49,161 bases of DNA from an uncultured Prevotella sp. GTDB taxonomy: Bacteria; Bacteroidota; Bacteroidia; Bacteroidales; Bacteroidaceae. Location of the stretch: contig UQJC01000010.1 in assembly GCA_900541335.1 (NCBI GenBank), positions 1 to 49,161 on the forward strand. Direction: 5' to 3'. The notes beneath the pieces are model-generated. The model ran no database searches, was not told where the DNA came from, and was given only the letters and a program-made list of their open reading frames with translations. Shown here one piece after another: positions 33,811 through 42,408 of this stretch (position 1 is the first letter of the stretch; each line of letters begins with the position of its first letter). The translations under genes were made by a program, and so were the position numbers.

Positions 33811-35085
33811 TTAGTGAATTAACTGGTTGTAGACATCGTAAATGCGTTTGCCCACCTTTTCCCAAGTGATTTGATCGACTTCGTTTTTGCCCTCCACCTT
33901 GAGGTATTCATGGAGCGAGTCGTTCGTACAAAGGGAGTACATGGCATCGGCCATAGCATAGATGTCCCAATAGTCTGTTTTAATACATTTGTCGAGAATC
34001 TCAGCACATCCGCTTTGCTTGGAGATGATAGAGGGCACACCACATTGCATGGCTTCGAGCGGAGAGATGCCGAAGGGCTCGCTGACCGAGGGCATGACGT
34101 ATACATCAGAATCGGCAAAGGCTTCGTAAACTTGCTGTCCACGCATGAAGCCGGGGAAATGGAAACGATCGGCAATGCCGCGTGCAGCAGCCATGTTGAT
34201 CATGTCGTTCATCATGTCGCCAGAACCGGCCATGCAGAAACGAATGTTGCGTGTGCGCTGCAAGACAAGGGCTGCAGCTTCAACGAAGTATTCGGGTCCC
34301 TTTTGCATGGTGATGCGTCCGAGGAAGGTTACTATTTTCTCCTTGCGGTGAGTGTGTTCCTTGCGGCGTTCTTCTACCATTTTGAGGATGTCCTGCGAGA
34401 GTGGGTAAACCGCGTTGTGCATGGTGATACACTTCGCAGGGTCTTGATGGTAGTGGTTGATAACCGTCTGGCGTGTCAACTCTGATACACACATGATGCA
34501 GTCGGCATGGTCCATACCGTCCTTCTCAATGCGGTAAACGGTTGGGTTGACATGGCCACGTGAACGGTCAAAGTCGGTCGCATGCACGTGGATGACGAGT
34601 GGCTTTCCGCTAACATTTTTGGCATGAATGCCGGCGGGGTAGGTCAACCAGTCGTGAGCGTGGATGATGTCATATTGCTGTTGACGAGCTATAACGCCTG
34701 CTACGATGGAGTAGTTGTTGATTTCGTCTTGTAGGTTTTCCGGATATTTACCCGAGAATTCGATGCACCCCAAGTCGTTGGTTTGACGATAGTTGAAGTC
34801 GGCATAGATATGGTCACGCAGGTCGTAGTAGAGCTGGGGATCCATTTTAGTTCCCAGTCGTTCCTTGACGTAGTCATAATTCACATCACGCCATACAATA
34901 GGAGTTTCGCTCAGACCGATGATGTTCATAAAACTCTTATCTTCATCTCCCCAGGGACGGGGCAGACAGAAGGTAATCTGCACGTCGGGCTGTGCTGCTA
35001 AGCCTTTGGTGATGCCGTAACTGGCTGTTCCCAAACCGCCGAGAATATGCGGTGGAAATTCCCAGCCAAACATAAGAACTTTCAT
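33811..35085 (-). CDS. GT4-type glycosyltransferase, glycogen synthase-like
   Basis: A 424-residue GT-B fold glycosyltransferase, probably transferring glucose from a nucleotide sugar to alpha-glucan. The N-terminal domain begins MFGWEFPPHILGGLGTASYG with the nucleotide-binding GG loop; HAHDWLTYPAG follows; the C-terminal domain has FLGRITMQKGPEYFVEAA and the E-x7-E motif in EPFGISPLEAMQCGVPSI. Gap to GH57 is 31 bases and to the debranching-enzyme gene about 87, all on the minus strand, so it is an operon. Bacterial GlgA usually belongs to GT5; this one resembles the GT4 proteins that accompany GH57 and GDE genes in Bacteroidetes. A glycogen role is inferred mainly from neighbours. Confidence 0.88.
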   Translation of the reverse strand: MKVLMFGWEFPPHILGGLGTASYGITKGLAAQPDVQITFCLPRPWGDEDKSFMNIIGLSETPIVWRDVNYDYVKERLGTKMDPQLYYDLRDHIYADFNYRQTNDLGCIEFSGKYPENLQDEINNYSIVAGVIARQQQYDIIHAHDWLTYPAGIHAKNVSGKPLVIHVHATDFDRSRGHVNPTVYRIEKDGMDHADCIMCVSELTRQTVINHYHQDPAKCITMHNAVYPLSQDILKMVEERRKEHTHRKEKIVTFLGRITMQKGPEYFVEAAALVLQRTRNIRFCMAGSGDMMNDMINMAAARGIADRFHFPGFMRGQQVYEAFADSDVYVMPSVSEPFGISPLEAMQCGVPSIISKQSGCAEILDKCIKTDYWDIYAMADAMYSLCTNDSLHEYLKVEGKNEVDQITWEKVGKRIYDVYNQLIH

Positions 35086-35172
35086 AAAGCGTTGTAGTTA
35101 GCTATGCAGGATTAAGTGGATGGATGTACTTCCCAGTCTTCGTAGGAATCCATTCAGTTCCAGCACAGATCA

Positions 35173-37131
35173 TTATTCCATGGCATTATTATATTTATCA
35201 AGCGTTTTCAGGGCGCGAAGGATACCACTGACATTGGCTGCGAAGGAGATGGCACCGCGTCCGTGGAAGGGAGGATTACCATCGAAGAGTTCGGGGATTG
35301 TTCCGATGCAGTGATAGAAGAGTTCTTCTTCAAATCCGATCAGCTGACGCTCGATGTAGTTGACACCGCTCATCTTGTAAACGCGCAAATAGGCTTCGAG
35401 GTAGAAACCTGTCAGGGCAGGCCAAGCCGTTCCCTGATGATAAGCGTAGTCGCGTTGTGACTGGGTGCCGACATACATGGGATTGTAACCGCCGCTCTTC
35501 GGTGATAAAGAACGGATACCCTTGGGCGTAACCAGCTCTTTGGTACAAATGTCGAGTACGGATTTGCGTTCCTTCATGTCGAGCGGTGAGAAATCGAGTG
35601 CAATAGCAAAAAGCTGATTGGGACGAACGCTCCAATCCATCATCTGGCCGTCAACATAGTCGAGGAGATAACCATATTCGTTGAGGAATACTTCTTTAAA
35701 CGATCTGCTGGCTACTTCTGCATATTCAGTAGCTTTCTTAGCCAATTCAGCATTTTCTGCGCCTTCATTTTCCGTGAGAATCTGTTCGAAGAATTTGAGT
35801 GCGTTGTACCACAAAGCATTAAACTCTACGATATATCCGGAACGCGGGATAATCGGGCGTCCGTTTACAGAGGAGTTCATCCAAGTGATGGCGTGGTCTT
35901 TACCGTTGGCATAAACCAGTCCGTTGTCATGAATTTGCAAATTGGGGTGTTTTCCGCTCCAGATAAATTCCATTATATCTTTCAGTAATTGCCCATACTT
36001 CTCGTAGCATACATAGCGTGAAGTATATTTGGCATATTGCTGAAGAGTCCAAACCGCCCACATAAGAGTGTCGGGTTGTTCCATTTCATAGATGTCAACA
36101 GACATCGGTTCTTTGCGTATAAAGTTGTAGATGGCTTTCGTTGCCGTTGCCATATACAGCTCAAAGCGTTCCTTCTCACCGATAGACAGGGTGAGTCCAG
36201 GCATTGCTGTAAAAGTATCGCGAGCTCTTGGCTTAAACCAAGGATAACCTGCGAGGATGTAGTTCTCACCATCCTTGGTCACACGCAGCTGATGAGCCGC
36301 ATTGACCAGGCAGTGGTAGAAACTATCGCGGTGGTCAAGACTGTCAATCTCTTTTTCTAACAGGAGGTTGATTTCATCGGGAGCAATCGGTGCAATACCC
36401 GCACTGAAGGTGATGCTTTCTCCTTTTTGAATGGGCATCTCAAAATAACCAGGCACAAGCAGGTCTTCAGTAGCATTGTAACCGCGTTCGCTTTCCTTGG
36501 GGTATTCAAAACCACGGTACCAATCGGGCGCATAGACCCAATCCGCCTTTTTACTCGTTTGCATATAGAGGTCAGGATAACCCTGATAAAGGCACATGCT
36601 CACACCATTGTCAACTTCCTTATAGCTACGGTCGGCAATGCTGTTCTCATGAGTCCATTGTCTAACACTACGGAAAGCTAAGAAGGGCTTTAGACGAAGT
36701 GTCGTGGCAGAATGTGCATCCAAGAGTGTATAGCGAATGTAGAGGCGATGGATAGAGGTATCAAATGCGATTTCCTTCTTCAAGAGAACACCACCTACAC
36801 GATAAACCCATGTAGGAACTTGTTCCCACTCAAAACTTACAATATACTTGTGCCCCTTGGGACTGAAATTGTCACCTTGGTATTTATGGAGTCCGAGATT
36901 AAACTCAGCTCCATGTTGGATGATGGTTTCGTCAAGCGATGAGAGTAACACATGGTTCTCGTCATCTAATTCAGGAACGGGGATGACAAGAAGCCCGTCA
37001 TACTTGCGGATGTTGCAACCGACCAATGAAGTAGAGCAGTAGGCTCCTGTACGATTGGTGATGAGCAACTCTTTGTAGAGAGACTCCTGCAAGTTGGTCA
37101 TCTGCGCTTTATCGAATCTTAAGTAGCACAT
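35173..37131 (-). CDS. Glycogen debranching enzyme (amylo-alpha-1,6-glucosidase, GDE type)
   Basis: A 652-residue enzyme predicted to release alpha-1,6-linked glucose at glycogen branch points; cytoplasmic. The N-terminal GDE_N beta domain begins MCYLRFDKAQMTNLQESLYK with the family segment ITNRTGAYCSTSLVGCNIRKYDGLLV. The C-terminal (alpha/alpha)6 barrel starts near residue 290. It has AGYPWFKPRARDTFTAMPGL with the putative catalytic Asp, and WMNSSVNGRPIIPRSGYIVE, then FNALWYNAL, containing the second acidic residue. It ends GNPPFHGRGAISFAANVSG. First gene of the operon, with a -7 box (37250) about 120 bases upstream. glgB, which makes the branches this enzyme cuts, lies far away at 4622. Confidence 0.92.
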   Translation of the reverse strand: MCYLRFDKAQMTNLQESLYKELLITNRTGAYCSTSLVGCNIRKYDGLLVIPVPELDDENHVLLSSLDETIIQHGAEFNLGLHKYQGDNFSPKGHKYIVSFEWEQVPTWVYRVGGVLLKKEIAFDTSIHRLYIRYTLLDAHSATTLRLKPFLAFRSVRQWTHENSIADRSYKEVDNGVSMCLYQGYPDLYMQTSKKADWVYAPDWYRGFEYPKESERGYNATEDLLVPGYFEMPIQKGESITFSAGIAPIAPDEINLLLEKEIDSLDHRDSFYHCLVNAAHQLRVTKDGENYILAGYPWFKPRARDTFTAMPGLTLSIGEKERFELYMATATKAIYNFIRKEPMSVDIYEMEQPDTLMWAVWTLQQYAKYTSRYVCYEKYGQLLKDIMEFIWSGKHPNLQIHDNGLVYANGKDHAITWMNSSVNGRPIIPRSGYIVEFNALWYNALKFFEQILTENEGAENAELAKKATEYAEVASRSFKEVFLNEYGYLLDYVDGQMMDWSVRPNQLFAIALDFSPLDMKERKSVLDICTKELVTPKGIRSLSPKSGGYNPMYVGTQSQRDYAYHQGTAWPALTGFYLEAYLRVYKMSGVNYIERQLIGFEEELFYHCIGTIPELFDGNPPFHGRGAISFAANVSGILRALKTLDKYNNAME

Positions 37132-37249
37132 GGTTATATGTGATTTTAAGGTTTATATTTATAGCTAATGTATTCAAAAATAGGACTTTATCGATGCAAT
37201 CTTCCAACAGAAATAGGAGAATGATTGTAGGGAACCTTAAATTGGCTCT

Positions 37250-37257
37250 CAAAATTA
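37250..37257 (-). promoter_or_regulatory. -7 box for the glycogen operon
   Basis: TAATTTTG on the minus strand, about 119 bases before the debranching-enzyme start. A TTG lies 16 bases upstream, shorter than ideal. Confidence 0.45.
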
Positions 37258-37349
37258 GACAAAAATGTAAGGACAAAGAAGCTTTTTCTGGGGAAAAGTA
37301 TGGATAGTCGTGTTTTTCTTTAACTCAGTGGATTATAGATAGAAAAAAC

Positions 37350-37380
37350 TTGTTTCCTCACAGCCATTTTGTTACTTTTG
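37350..37380 (+). promoter_or_regulatory. Strong Bacteroidetes-type promoter (TTG-N20-TACTTTTG)
   Basis: TTG at 37350-37352 and TACTTTTG at 37373-37380 have the exact -33/-7 spacing (20 bases) of the Bacteroidetes primary sigma promoter. No gene starts within 200 bases; a hairpin terminator follows 60 bases later. Confidence 0.7.
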
Positions 37381-37386
37381 CGTCTG

Positions 37387-37470
37387 CTAATTAGACTTAC
37401 TAATACGCACCCTTTTTCTCTCTTTGCTTTTTCATTCATAGGGCTTTCCTTCCTGGTAAAGCCCTATTTA
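37387..37470 (+). ncRNA. Candidate small RNA (promoter plus terminator, no ORF)
   Basis: From the promoter at 37350-37380, a transcript starting near 37387 would run about 80-85 bases to the hairpin ATAGGGCTTT-ccttcctggt-AAAGCCCTAT (37438-37467), followed by TTTAAAG. The body is pyrimidine-rich (CCCTTTTTCTCTCTTTGC) and has no open frame of note. It may be a stand-alone small RNA or an attenuated leader of the Crp/Fnr gene, whose ATG is 120 bases further. The U-run after the stem is short. I do not recognise a known RNA family. Confidence 0.4.
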
Positions 37471-37590
37471 AAGTATGCCTTAAGATAATGCTGACGCTAC
37501 TGTTGGAGTTTAGTACTTAAGAAATTAGGATACTTTAATGGAATGGAGCTGAGGTGAAGAAAGATCGAATCATCAATCAGTGGAAATAGA

Positions 37591-38295
37591 ATGATTAAAT
37601 TAGAGCATTTTGATGCACAAATGGCTGTACGCTCCATGAAGGGTATTTATGAAATTCTGACGGATCAGGAGCGTGAGCTCTTTGCCTCCGTTGTGAGCGT
37701 AGAGCGTTATAGGCGAAATGAATATATTTATCGTGAAGGTGAGATGCCTGAACGTCTGTTGTGTCTGCACAATGGCAAAGTAAAGATTTATCGTGATGGT
37801 GTTGCTGGACGTATGCTTATCAATCGAGTATTGCGTCCGGTACAATACTTTGGTTATCGTGCCTCGATGGCCAATGAGCCCTATGTGACGGCGGCATCTG
37901 CTTTTGAAGAGAGTACGATTATTGCAGTTCCGATGAATTGTGTATACGAGGTATTGAAGCAAAACAATGCGCTCTGTTTGTTCTTTATTCGCTATTTAGC
38001 AGCCGATTTAGGAATAGCTGATCAGCGTATTGTAAGTTTGACTCAGAAGCATTTACGTGGACGTTTAGCTGAAGCCCTCCTTTCTCTTTTGGATATTTAT
38101 GGTGTAGGAAGCGATGGACAGAGTTTGGCATTCCACATTACGCGCGAGGATTTGGCTAATTTATCGAACATGACAACCAGTAATGCTATACGTACCTTGT
38201 CCATCTTTGGTGATGAAGGCATCTTGGATGCTCATGGTAGGTATATCAAGTTCTACGATATCGAGGCACTTCATCGTATTTCGGAGCATGGATAA
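37591..38295 (+). CDS. Crp/Fnr-family transcriptional regulator
   Basis: A 234-residue regulator. Residues about 25-135 form a cyclic-nucleotide-binding-type beta-roll (RRNEYIYREGEMPERLLCLH, NGKVKIYRDG, then INRVLRPVQYFGYRASMANE); the glycine-rich ligand motif of true cAMP receptors is not clear, so the effector is unknown. A long dimer helix follows, then a C-terminal winged helix with the recognition segment ITREDLANLSNMTTSNAIRT. No Cys cluster of Fnr type is present, so it is not an iron-sulfur oxygen sensor. It lies between the glycogen operon (divergent) and a tiny gene. A carbon- or redox-control role is a guess. TACTTTAA near 37532 is a weak promoter candidate of its own. Confidence 0.9.
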   Translation: MIKLEHFDAQMAVRSMKGIYEILTDQERELFASVVSVERYRRNEYIYREGEMPERLLCLHNGKVKIYRDGVAGRMLINRVLRPVQYFGYRASMANEPYVTAASAFEESTIIAVPMNCVYEVLKQNNALCLFFIRYLAADLGIADQRIVSLTQKHLRGRLAEALLSLLDIYGVGSDGQSLAFHITREDLANLSNMTTSNAIRTLSIFGDEGILDAHGRYIKFYDIEALHRISEHG

Positions 38296-38433
38296 GTGTG
38301 CTGCATCTTCAAGCTTATTGTTAGGAGGCTCCTTTTTGTAAGGATTGCATGTCAGTGCGTGGAATCCTTGCTAAAAATGGATTACAAATGAGCTTTCGGG
38401 CATATATAAATAGGTAGTTCAGTCAGATAGTGT

Positions 38434-38441
38434 TACCTTTG
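38434..38441 (+). promoter_or_regulatory. -7 box for the 46-codon gene
   Basis: TACCTTTG lies 66 bases before the small start codon. The leader contains a perfect hairpin CTCCG-aaagg-CGGAG (38471-38485). Confidence 0.55.
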
Positions 38442-38507
38442 CATCGATTTAAAGAATAAGATAACCCGTTCTCCGAAAGGCGGAGGACATAAAGACGTAA
38501 CACAACA

Positions 38508-38648
38508 ATGATGGACAAAAACAAACTGGTTTTGATGATTCGTTATCAAATCAATCGTTACAAATCAATGGGTAACGGAGTCAAGTGTCAAGCTCTGATG
38601 AGCGAACTTCACAAACTTCAGGTAGAAGCCTCGGCTTCTGCCAATTAA
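38508..38648 (+). CDS. 46-residue basic small protein with its own transcription unit
   Basis: A short frame beginning MMDKNKLVLMIRYQINRYKS and continuing MGNGVKCQALMSELHKLQVE before ASASAN and the stop. ATG 38511, one codon later, is equally possible. The first half is hydrophobic/basic and could form an amphipathic helix; there is no signal peptide or long membrane segment. Support for a real gene: a -7 box at 38434, a leader with a perfect 5-bp hairpin, a strong terminator 30 bases after the stop codon, and codon use like neighbours. I recognise no family. It could be a small regulator, a structural peptide or a leader-type peptide. It lies between the Crp/Fnr gene and the convergent OmpA-family gene. 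Confidence 0.6.
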   Translation: MMDKNKLVLMIRYQINRYKSMGNGVKCQALMSELHKLQVEASASAN

Positions 38649-38676
38649 TAAGTAAGTAACAAATATTATTTATAGT

Positions 38677-38714
38677 AAGAAGGGCGATATACTGCAAAGT
38701 ATGTCGCCCTTCTT
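38677..38714 (+). terminator. Terminator of the 46-codon gene
   Basis: AAGAAGGGCGATATACT (38677-38693) pairs with AGTATGTCGCCCTTCTT (38698-38714), one mismatch, 4-base loop. T-rich sequence follows after GG. Confidence 0.85.
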
Positions 38715-38770
38715 GGTGCTTTATGTGAGTAAGATTGGCTCTTTCAAAAAAACTTGAAGTTCTTCATGAA

Positions 38771-38814
38771 AAAAGAGAGATAGCTATCAATGAAGATAGT
38801 TACCTCCCTTTTTA
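38771..38814 (-). terminator. Terminator of the OmpA-family gene
   Basis: On the minus strand AAAAAGGGAGGTAACTATC pairs, with two or three mismatches, with GATAGCTATCTCTCTTTTT and ends in a T-run. It lies about 45 bases past the stop codon. Confidence 0.7.
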
Positions 38815-38857
38815 ATTAGAATCTAATATTACGCTGTTATAGATTCACTAAAAGTGA

Positions 38858-40021
38858 TTACTGAATCTTTACAGTAGCACGACGGTTGTAAGAGAAGGGT
38901 TCGAGGTTGTTTACACCACCCTTAGCTTCGATAACGATGTTGTCGCGGTTAACACCCATCTTCACGAGCTCATTAACAACCGTTTCAGCACGCTTCTGAG
39001 AGAGAGCCTGGTTGTATTCTGCAGAACCCGTCTTGCTGTCAGCATAACCCGTTACAACAATCTTCGCATTGTTACCCTTAGCATATTCAGCAAGTTCCTT
39101 CACGTTAACGAGATCCTTGCGGCTAGCAACCTTTGCAGAGTTGATGTTGAAGAATACACTTGCAGAAGTACCTACGAACTCAGTCTTGTTTTCAACAACA
39201 GGAGTCTGTTGGTTCTTAGCAGCAGCAAGCATGTCGCGGAGACGTGCATTTTCGTCCTGCTGTTCCTTGAGTGACTGGTTGAGTGCATCCATCTGCTCCT
39301 TGTTCATAGCCATAAGAGCGTCTACATCAGGAGTCTTTTCCCAGTTGCACTTGCCAAGGTTATAAGTTACACCTACATCGAGACGAAGAATCTTGTCCCA
39401 GTGGCGAGCGCGCGTGTTCTGCCATACAGTTGACCAACCATCGTTAGCAGCGCGGTCGAAGTTACCTTCAACATACGTAGCATTGAGGTCAGCGAAGATT
39501 TGAACACGCTTGCTTACGCGGAAGTTGTTGAGCAAACCGAAGTGGTAAGTAATTTCGCTCGTCTTAACAGAGCAGTTACGACCCCAACCAATACCAGCGT
39601 AAGGAATGAAGTTCCAAACACGCTTTTCGTTGTAGCCGCAGAACATGTTAGAGAGGTTGAACAATACATCTTCGTGAATGTTCACCATGTTATAAAGCGG
39701 GTGATTCTTGTCAGAGTTAACCTGCTTACCCCAAACGCCATCGAACTTGGTACGAAGACCGATGCTGGGAGTAAACCACTTACCTACAGCAACCGTGAAA
39801 CCGAGGGTACCACGTTTGTCGCTGAAAGGATTACCGTTCATTTCGCTAGCTTCCTGAGAAGTGTAGAAAGCGTTACCGCTGATACCAGCACTAATGAACC
39901 AATTGGCCCAGAATGAGTTAGTGGCTACACTATACTTCTTGGTAGGCACTTCAGTTTCCTGAGCAGATACTGTCGTTGTGGTCATGCCTAAAAGGGCAAG
40001 AGCAAATAAAAACTTTTTCAT
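38858..40021 (-). CDS. OmpA-family outer-membrane protein
   Basis: A 387-residue outer-membrane protein. The start at 40021 (MKKFLFALALLGMTTTTVSA, then Q) gives a clean signal peptide; the frame is open 46 codons further upstream across its own promoter, which is rejected. The first ~250 residues are an eight-strand type barrel (SFWANWFISAGISGNAFYTS; LRLDVGVTYNLGKCNW), followed by a short coiled coil (LNQSLKEQQDENARLRDMLA). The C-terminal OmpA domain, starting at SVFFNINSAKVASRKD, has VTGYADSKTGSAEYNQALSQ, then KRAETVVNEL, including the peptidoglycan-binding Asp and Arg. Strong codon bias and a consensus promoter suggest high expression. It anchors the outer membrane to the wall. Confidence 0.94.
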   Translation of the reverse strand: MKKFLFALALLGMTTTTVSAQETEVPTKKYSVATNSFWANWFISAGISGNAFYTSQEASEMNGNPFSDKRGTLGFTVAVGKWFTPSIGLRTKFDGVWGKQVNSDKNHPLYNMVNIHEDVLFNLSNMFCGYNEKRVWNFIPYAGIGWGRNCSVKTSEITYHFGLLNNFRVSKRVQIFADLNATYVEGNFDRAANDGWSTVWQNTRARHWDKILRLDVGVTYNLGKCNWEKTPDVDALMAMNKEQMDALNQSLKEQQDENARLRDMLAAAKNQQTPVVENKTEFVGTSASVFFNINSAKVASRKDLVNVKELAEYAKGNNAKIVVTGYADSKTGSAEYNQALSQKRAETVVNELVKMGVNRDNIVIEAKGGVNNLEPFSYNRRATVKIQ

Positions 40022-40108
40022 AAACAGACAGATGATTAAACTATTAATATTGAGTGATATATGTAAAGCCTGAAGTCTAAAAGTATTTCTATTCTTCAGA
40101 TTTGTGGG

Positions 40109-40140
40109 CAAAGATAGAGATTCCAAGTGATTTGAAGCAA
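40109..40140 (-). promoter_or_regulatory. Promoter of the OmpA-family gene
   Basis: On the minus strand TTG (40138-40140), 21 bases, then TATCTTTG (40109-40116), a near-consensus -33/-7 pair. The leader is about 80 bases. Confidence 0.75.
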
Positions 40141-40265
40141 ATAAAATTAGAAAAACCACTCATAAAATGATGAATTCTTATTTTGGGATTTAGCTCGCAG
40201 ACAAATGGAATAACTAAAGCGAAAGTATAACCAATGTAGCATTATGAGTTTTCAGAACAGAAAAG

Positions 40266-40285
40266 AATCCCATTTAATGGGGATT
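40266..40285 (-). terminator. Terminator after mutL
   Basis: AATCCCAT-tta-ATGGGGATT-like stem (40266-40285), followed on the minus strand by CTTTTC. It lies about 40 bases past the mutL stop. Confidence 0.65.
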
Positions 40286-40322
40286 GCTTTTTGTCCGTAT
40301 GACTCTTTTTCGGATTGCGATT

Positions 40323-42257
40323 TTATACAAGCTTCTCTGGATTGAGAATCGTCAATGTCGGTTTCCCATCAGGGGTCAAGTTAGGGATTTTGCAGGTAAA
40401 GAGTTGCTCAATAAATTGTGCCATCTCTTCCGCATTGAGAGCTTGACCTATGGGCATCGCTATTTTCTTTGCCAGAGCTGAAGCAATGATGTGCGCAATG
40501 GTTTCTTGTGCATTGCTTTCTCCTGTCATGGCATCATGGAGTAAGGATGTTACGAGTAGCACGGGACTGATTCCTTCTGCCTCTAATGGAGTTGCGAGAA
40601 TGGAATAACTGCCATTGCCTAAAGGAGAAAGATCAAAGCCTACCTCTTGAAGCTGCGGAATAATTCCTTCCAGTGCAACAGCTTCTGAGGGGGAAACTGT
40701 CAGCATTTCGGGAAATAGCAACCGTTGAGATGGGGCTTGGTGATTTTCGAGCTGTTTCATGTAGCGTTCATAAAGAATGCGGATGTGTGCTCGATGTTGG
40801 TCGATGATGCCGAGCCCGGAATGAAGTGGGGTAATGATGTAGCGCCCGTTATACTGTATGAAGTCTTGAGTTCCTGATTGTTGCCAGGTGTTTTGCTCTT
40901 TGTTCTCCAAGTGAGTATACAGTGTAGCTTCTTCCTGTTCTTCTTCGTGGTGAACAGGCATCTCCCACGGTTCGAGCTGAGAATCTGAAAAATCTTCTTG
41001 GCTACTTTGATCCTTGATGTCGTCATAGAGCTCCTTCCATCCCATTGTATCCTTTGTAGAATGGGTGGAGGGAAACGTGTTGCTCAATCCAACTGAAGCA
41101 GAGGGAGCGGTTGCTGTCGTTTGGGGAACAGGGGATTGTTCAAAAGGATTGAATGTATCGTTGATATGAATGCAAGGCGGGTTAATGGGTGGGGCATCAC
41201 TTCCTCCTTCCGTAAAGGTGGGAATGTCGGGCCTACCTTCTACGTCAAAGTCGAGTGTAGGTACGGCACCATATTTTCCTAAAGCCTCACGAGTTGCAGC
41301 GAGCAGAATTTGGAATATAGCGTTGTCGTCCTCAAACTTGATTTCCGTTTTCGTGGGGTGAATGTTGACATCAATGCGCGCCGGATCCACTTCGAAACAA
41401 ACAAAGAAGGGAATTTGCTGTCCTTCAGGAATCAGTCGCTCGTAAGCCATCTGAATCGCCTTCGCAAAATACGGGTGGCGCATATAGCGTCCGTTGACGA
41501 AAAGATATTGATGGGCATTTTTCTTACGGGATGAGGAAGGTTGTCCCACGAAGCCCTTGATATGGGCTAAGGTCGTTTCAATTTGTATCGGGACTATTTG
41601 GCTGTCAATTCGTCTGCCGAAGATATTCACGATGCGTTGTCGGAAATTGCCACAGGGTAAATCCATCATCAGATTCCCACCCGAGTGGAGCGAGAAAGCG
41701 ATGTTGGGATGCGCCAAGGCAATGCGCTCGAATTCAGATAAAATGTTGGTTAGTTCAGTCTGATTCGATTTGAGAAACTTTCTTCGAGCAGGAATATTAA
41801 AGAACAGATTGCGTACGGCGAAGTTTGCCCCTACAGGACATGCCGTTGCTTCTTGTGCTACAACTTTCGAGCCCTCAATCTGAATACTTGTTCCCAGTTC
41901 TTCATCCGCTTTTCGGGTGCGTAGCTCTACCTGTGCCACAGCGGCTATCGAAGCCAATGCTTCGCCACGGAATCCCATTGTTTGAAGCGCAAAGAGGTCG
42001 GTAGCCTGTTTTATTTTCGAAGTGGCATGGCGCTCAAAGGCCAAACGGGCATCGGTCGCACTCATACCCGAACCATTATCAATGACCTGTACCAGTGATT
42101 TTCCAGCATCCTCTACAACCACTTGAATGCGTGTTGCTCCAGCATCCAGTGCATTTTCTACCAATTCTTTTATGATAGAAGCTGGACGCTGAATCACTTC
42201 GCCCGCTGCGATTTGGTTGGCAACGGAGTCAGGGAGAAGATGAATAATGTCAGACAT
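40323..42257 (-). CDS. mutL: DNA mismatch repair protein MutL
   Basis: A 644-residue cytoplasmic coordinator of mismatch repair. The N-terminal GHKL ATPase has VANQIAAGEVIQRPASIIKE, the DAGATRIQV-VIDNGSGM motif and GFRGEALASIAAV. A variable linker (about residues 340-450) is acidic and Pro/Ser-rich. In the C-terminal dimerisation domain, the place of the endonuclease motif DQHA-x2-E-x4-E reads DQHRAHIRILYE, so the first catalytic Glu is Ile; the usual A-C-H motif reads ASALAKKIAM. Endonuclease activity is therefore unlikely. It follows the OstA-like gene on the same strand, separated by a spacer ending in a CT-rich leader. Probably they form one operon. Confidence 0.96.
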   Translation of the reverse strand: MSDIIHLLPDSVANQIAAGEVIQRPASIIKELVENALDAGATRIQVVVEDAGKSLVQVIDNGSGMSATDARLAFERHATSKIKQATDLFALQTMGFRGEALASIAAVAQVELRTRKADEELGTSIQIEGSKVVAQEATACPVGANFAVRNLFFNIPARRKFLKSNQTELTNILSEFERIALAHPNIAFSLHSGGNLMMDLPCGNFRQRIVNIFGRRIDSQIVPIQIETTLAHIKGFVGQPSSSRKKNAHQYLFVNGRYMRHPYFAKAIQMAYERLIPEGQQIPFFVCFEVDPARIDVNIHPTKTEIKFEDDNAIFQILLAATREALGKYGAVPTLDFDVEGRPDIPTFTEGGSDAPPINPPCIHINDTFNPFEQSPVPQTTATAPSASVGLSNTFPSTHSTKDTMGWKELYDDIKDQSSQEDFSDSQLEPWEMPVHHEEEQEEATLYTHLENKEQNTWQQSGTQDFIQYNGRYIITPLHSGLGIIDQHRAHIRILYERYMKQLENHQAPSQRLLFPEMLTVSPSEAVALEGIIPQLQEVGFDLSPLGNGSYSILATPLEAEGISPVLLVTSLLHDAMTGESNAQETIAHIIASALAKKIAMPIGQALNAEEMAQFIEQLFTCKIPNLTPDGKPTLTILNPEKLV

Positions 42258-42408
42258 AGAAAGGAGGTATTTGGATGTTTAGAGAGTAAGACCATTAGGA
42301 GTTTAGAGGTAGAAGAACATAGCTGCGATGGTGACCAAGACTTACGTAAACAACCTAATTCCTATACCAGAATAATCTTGTAGAAGTCGGCACACATTTC
42401 CGTATCGC

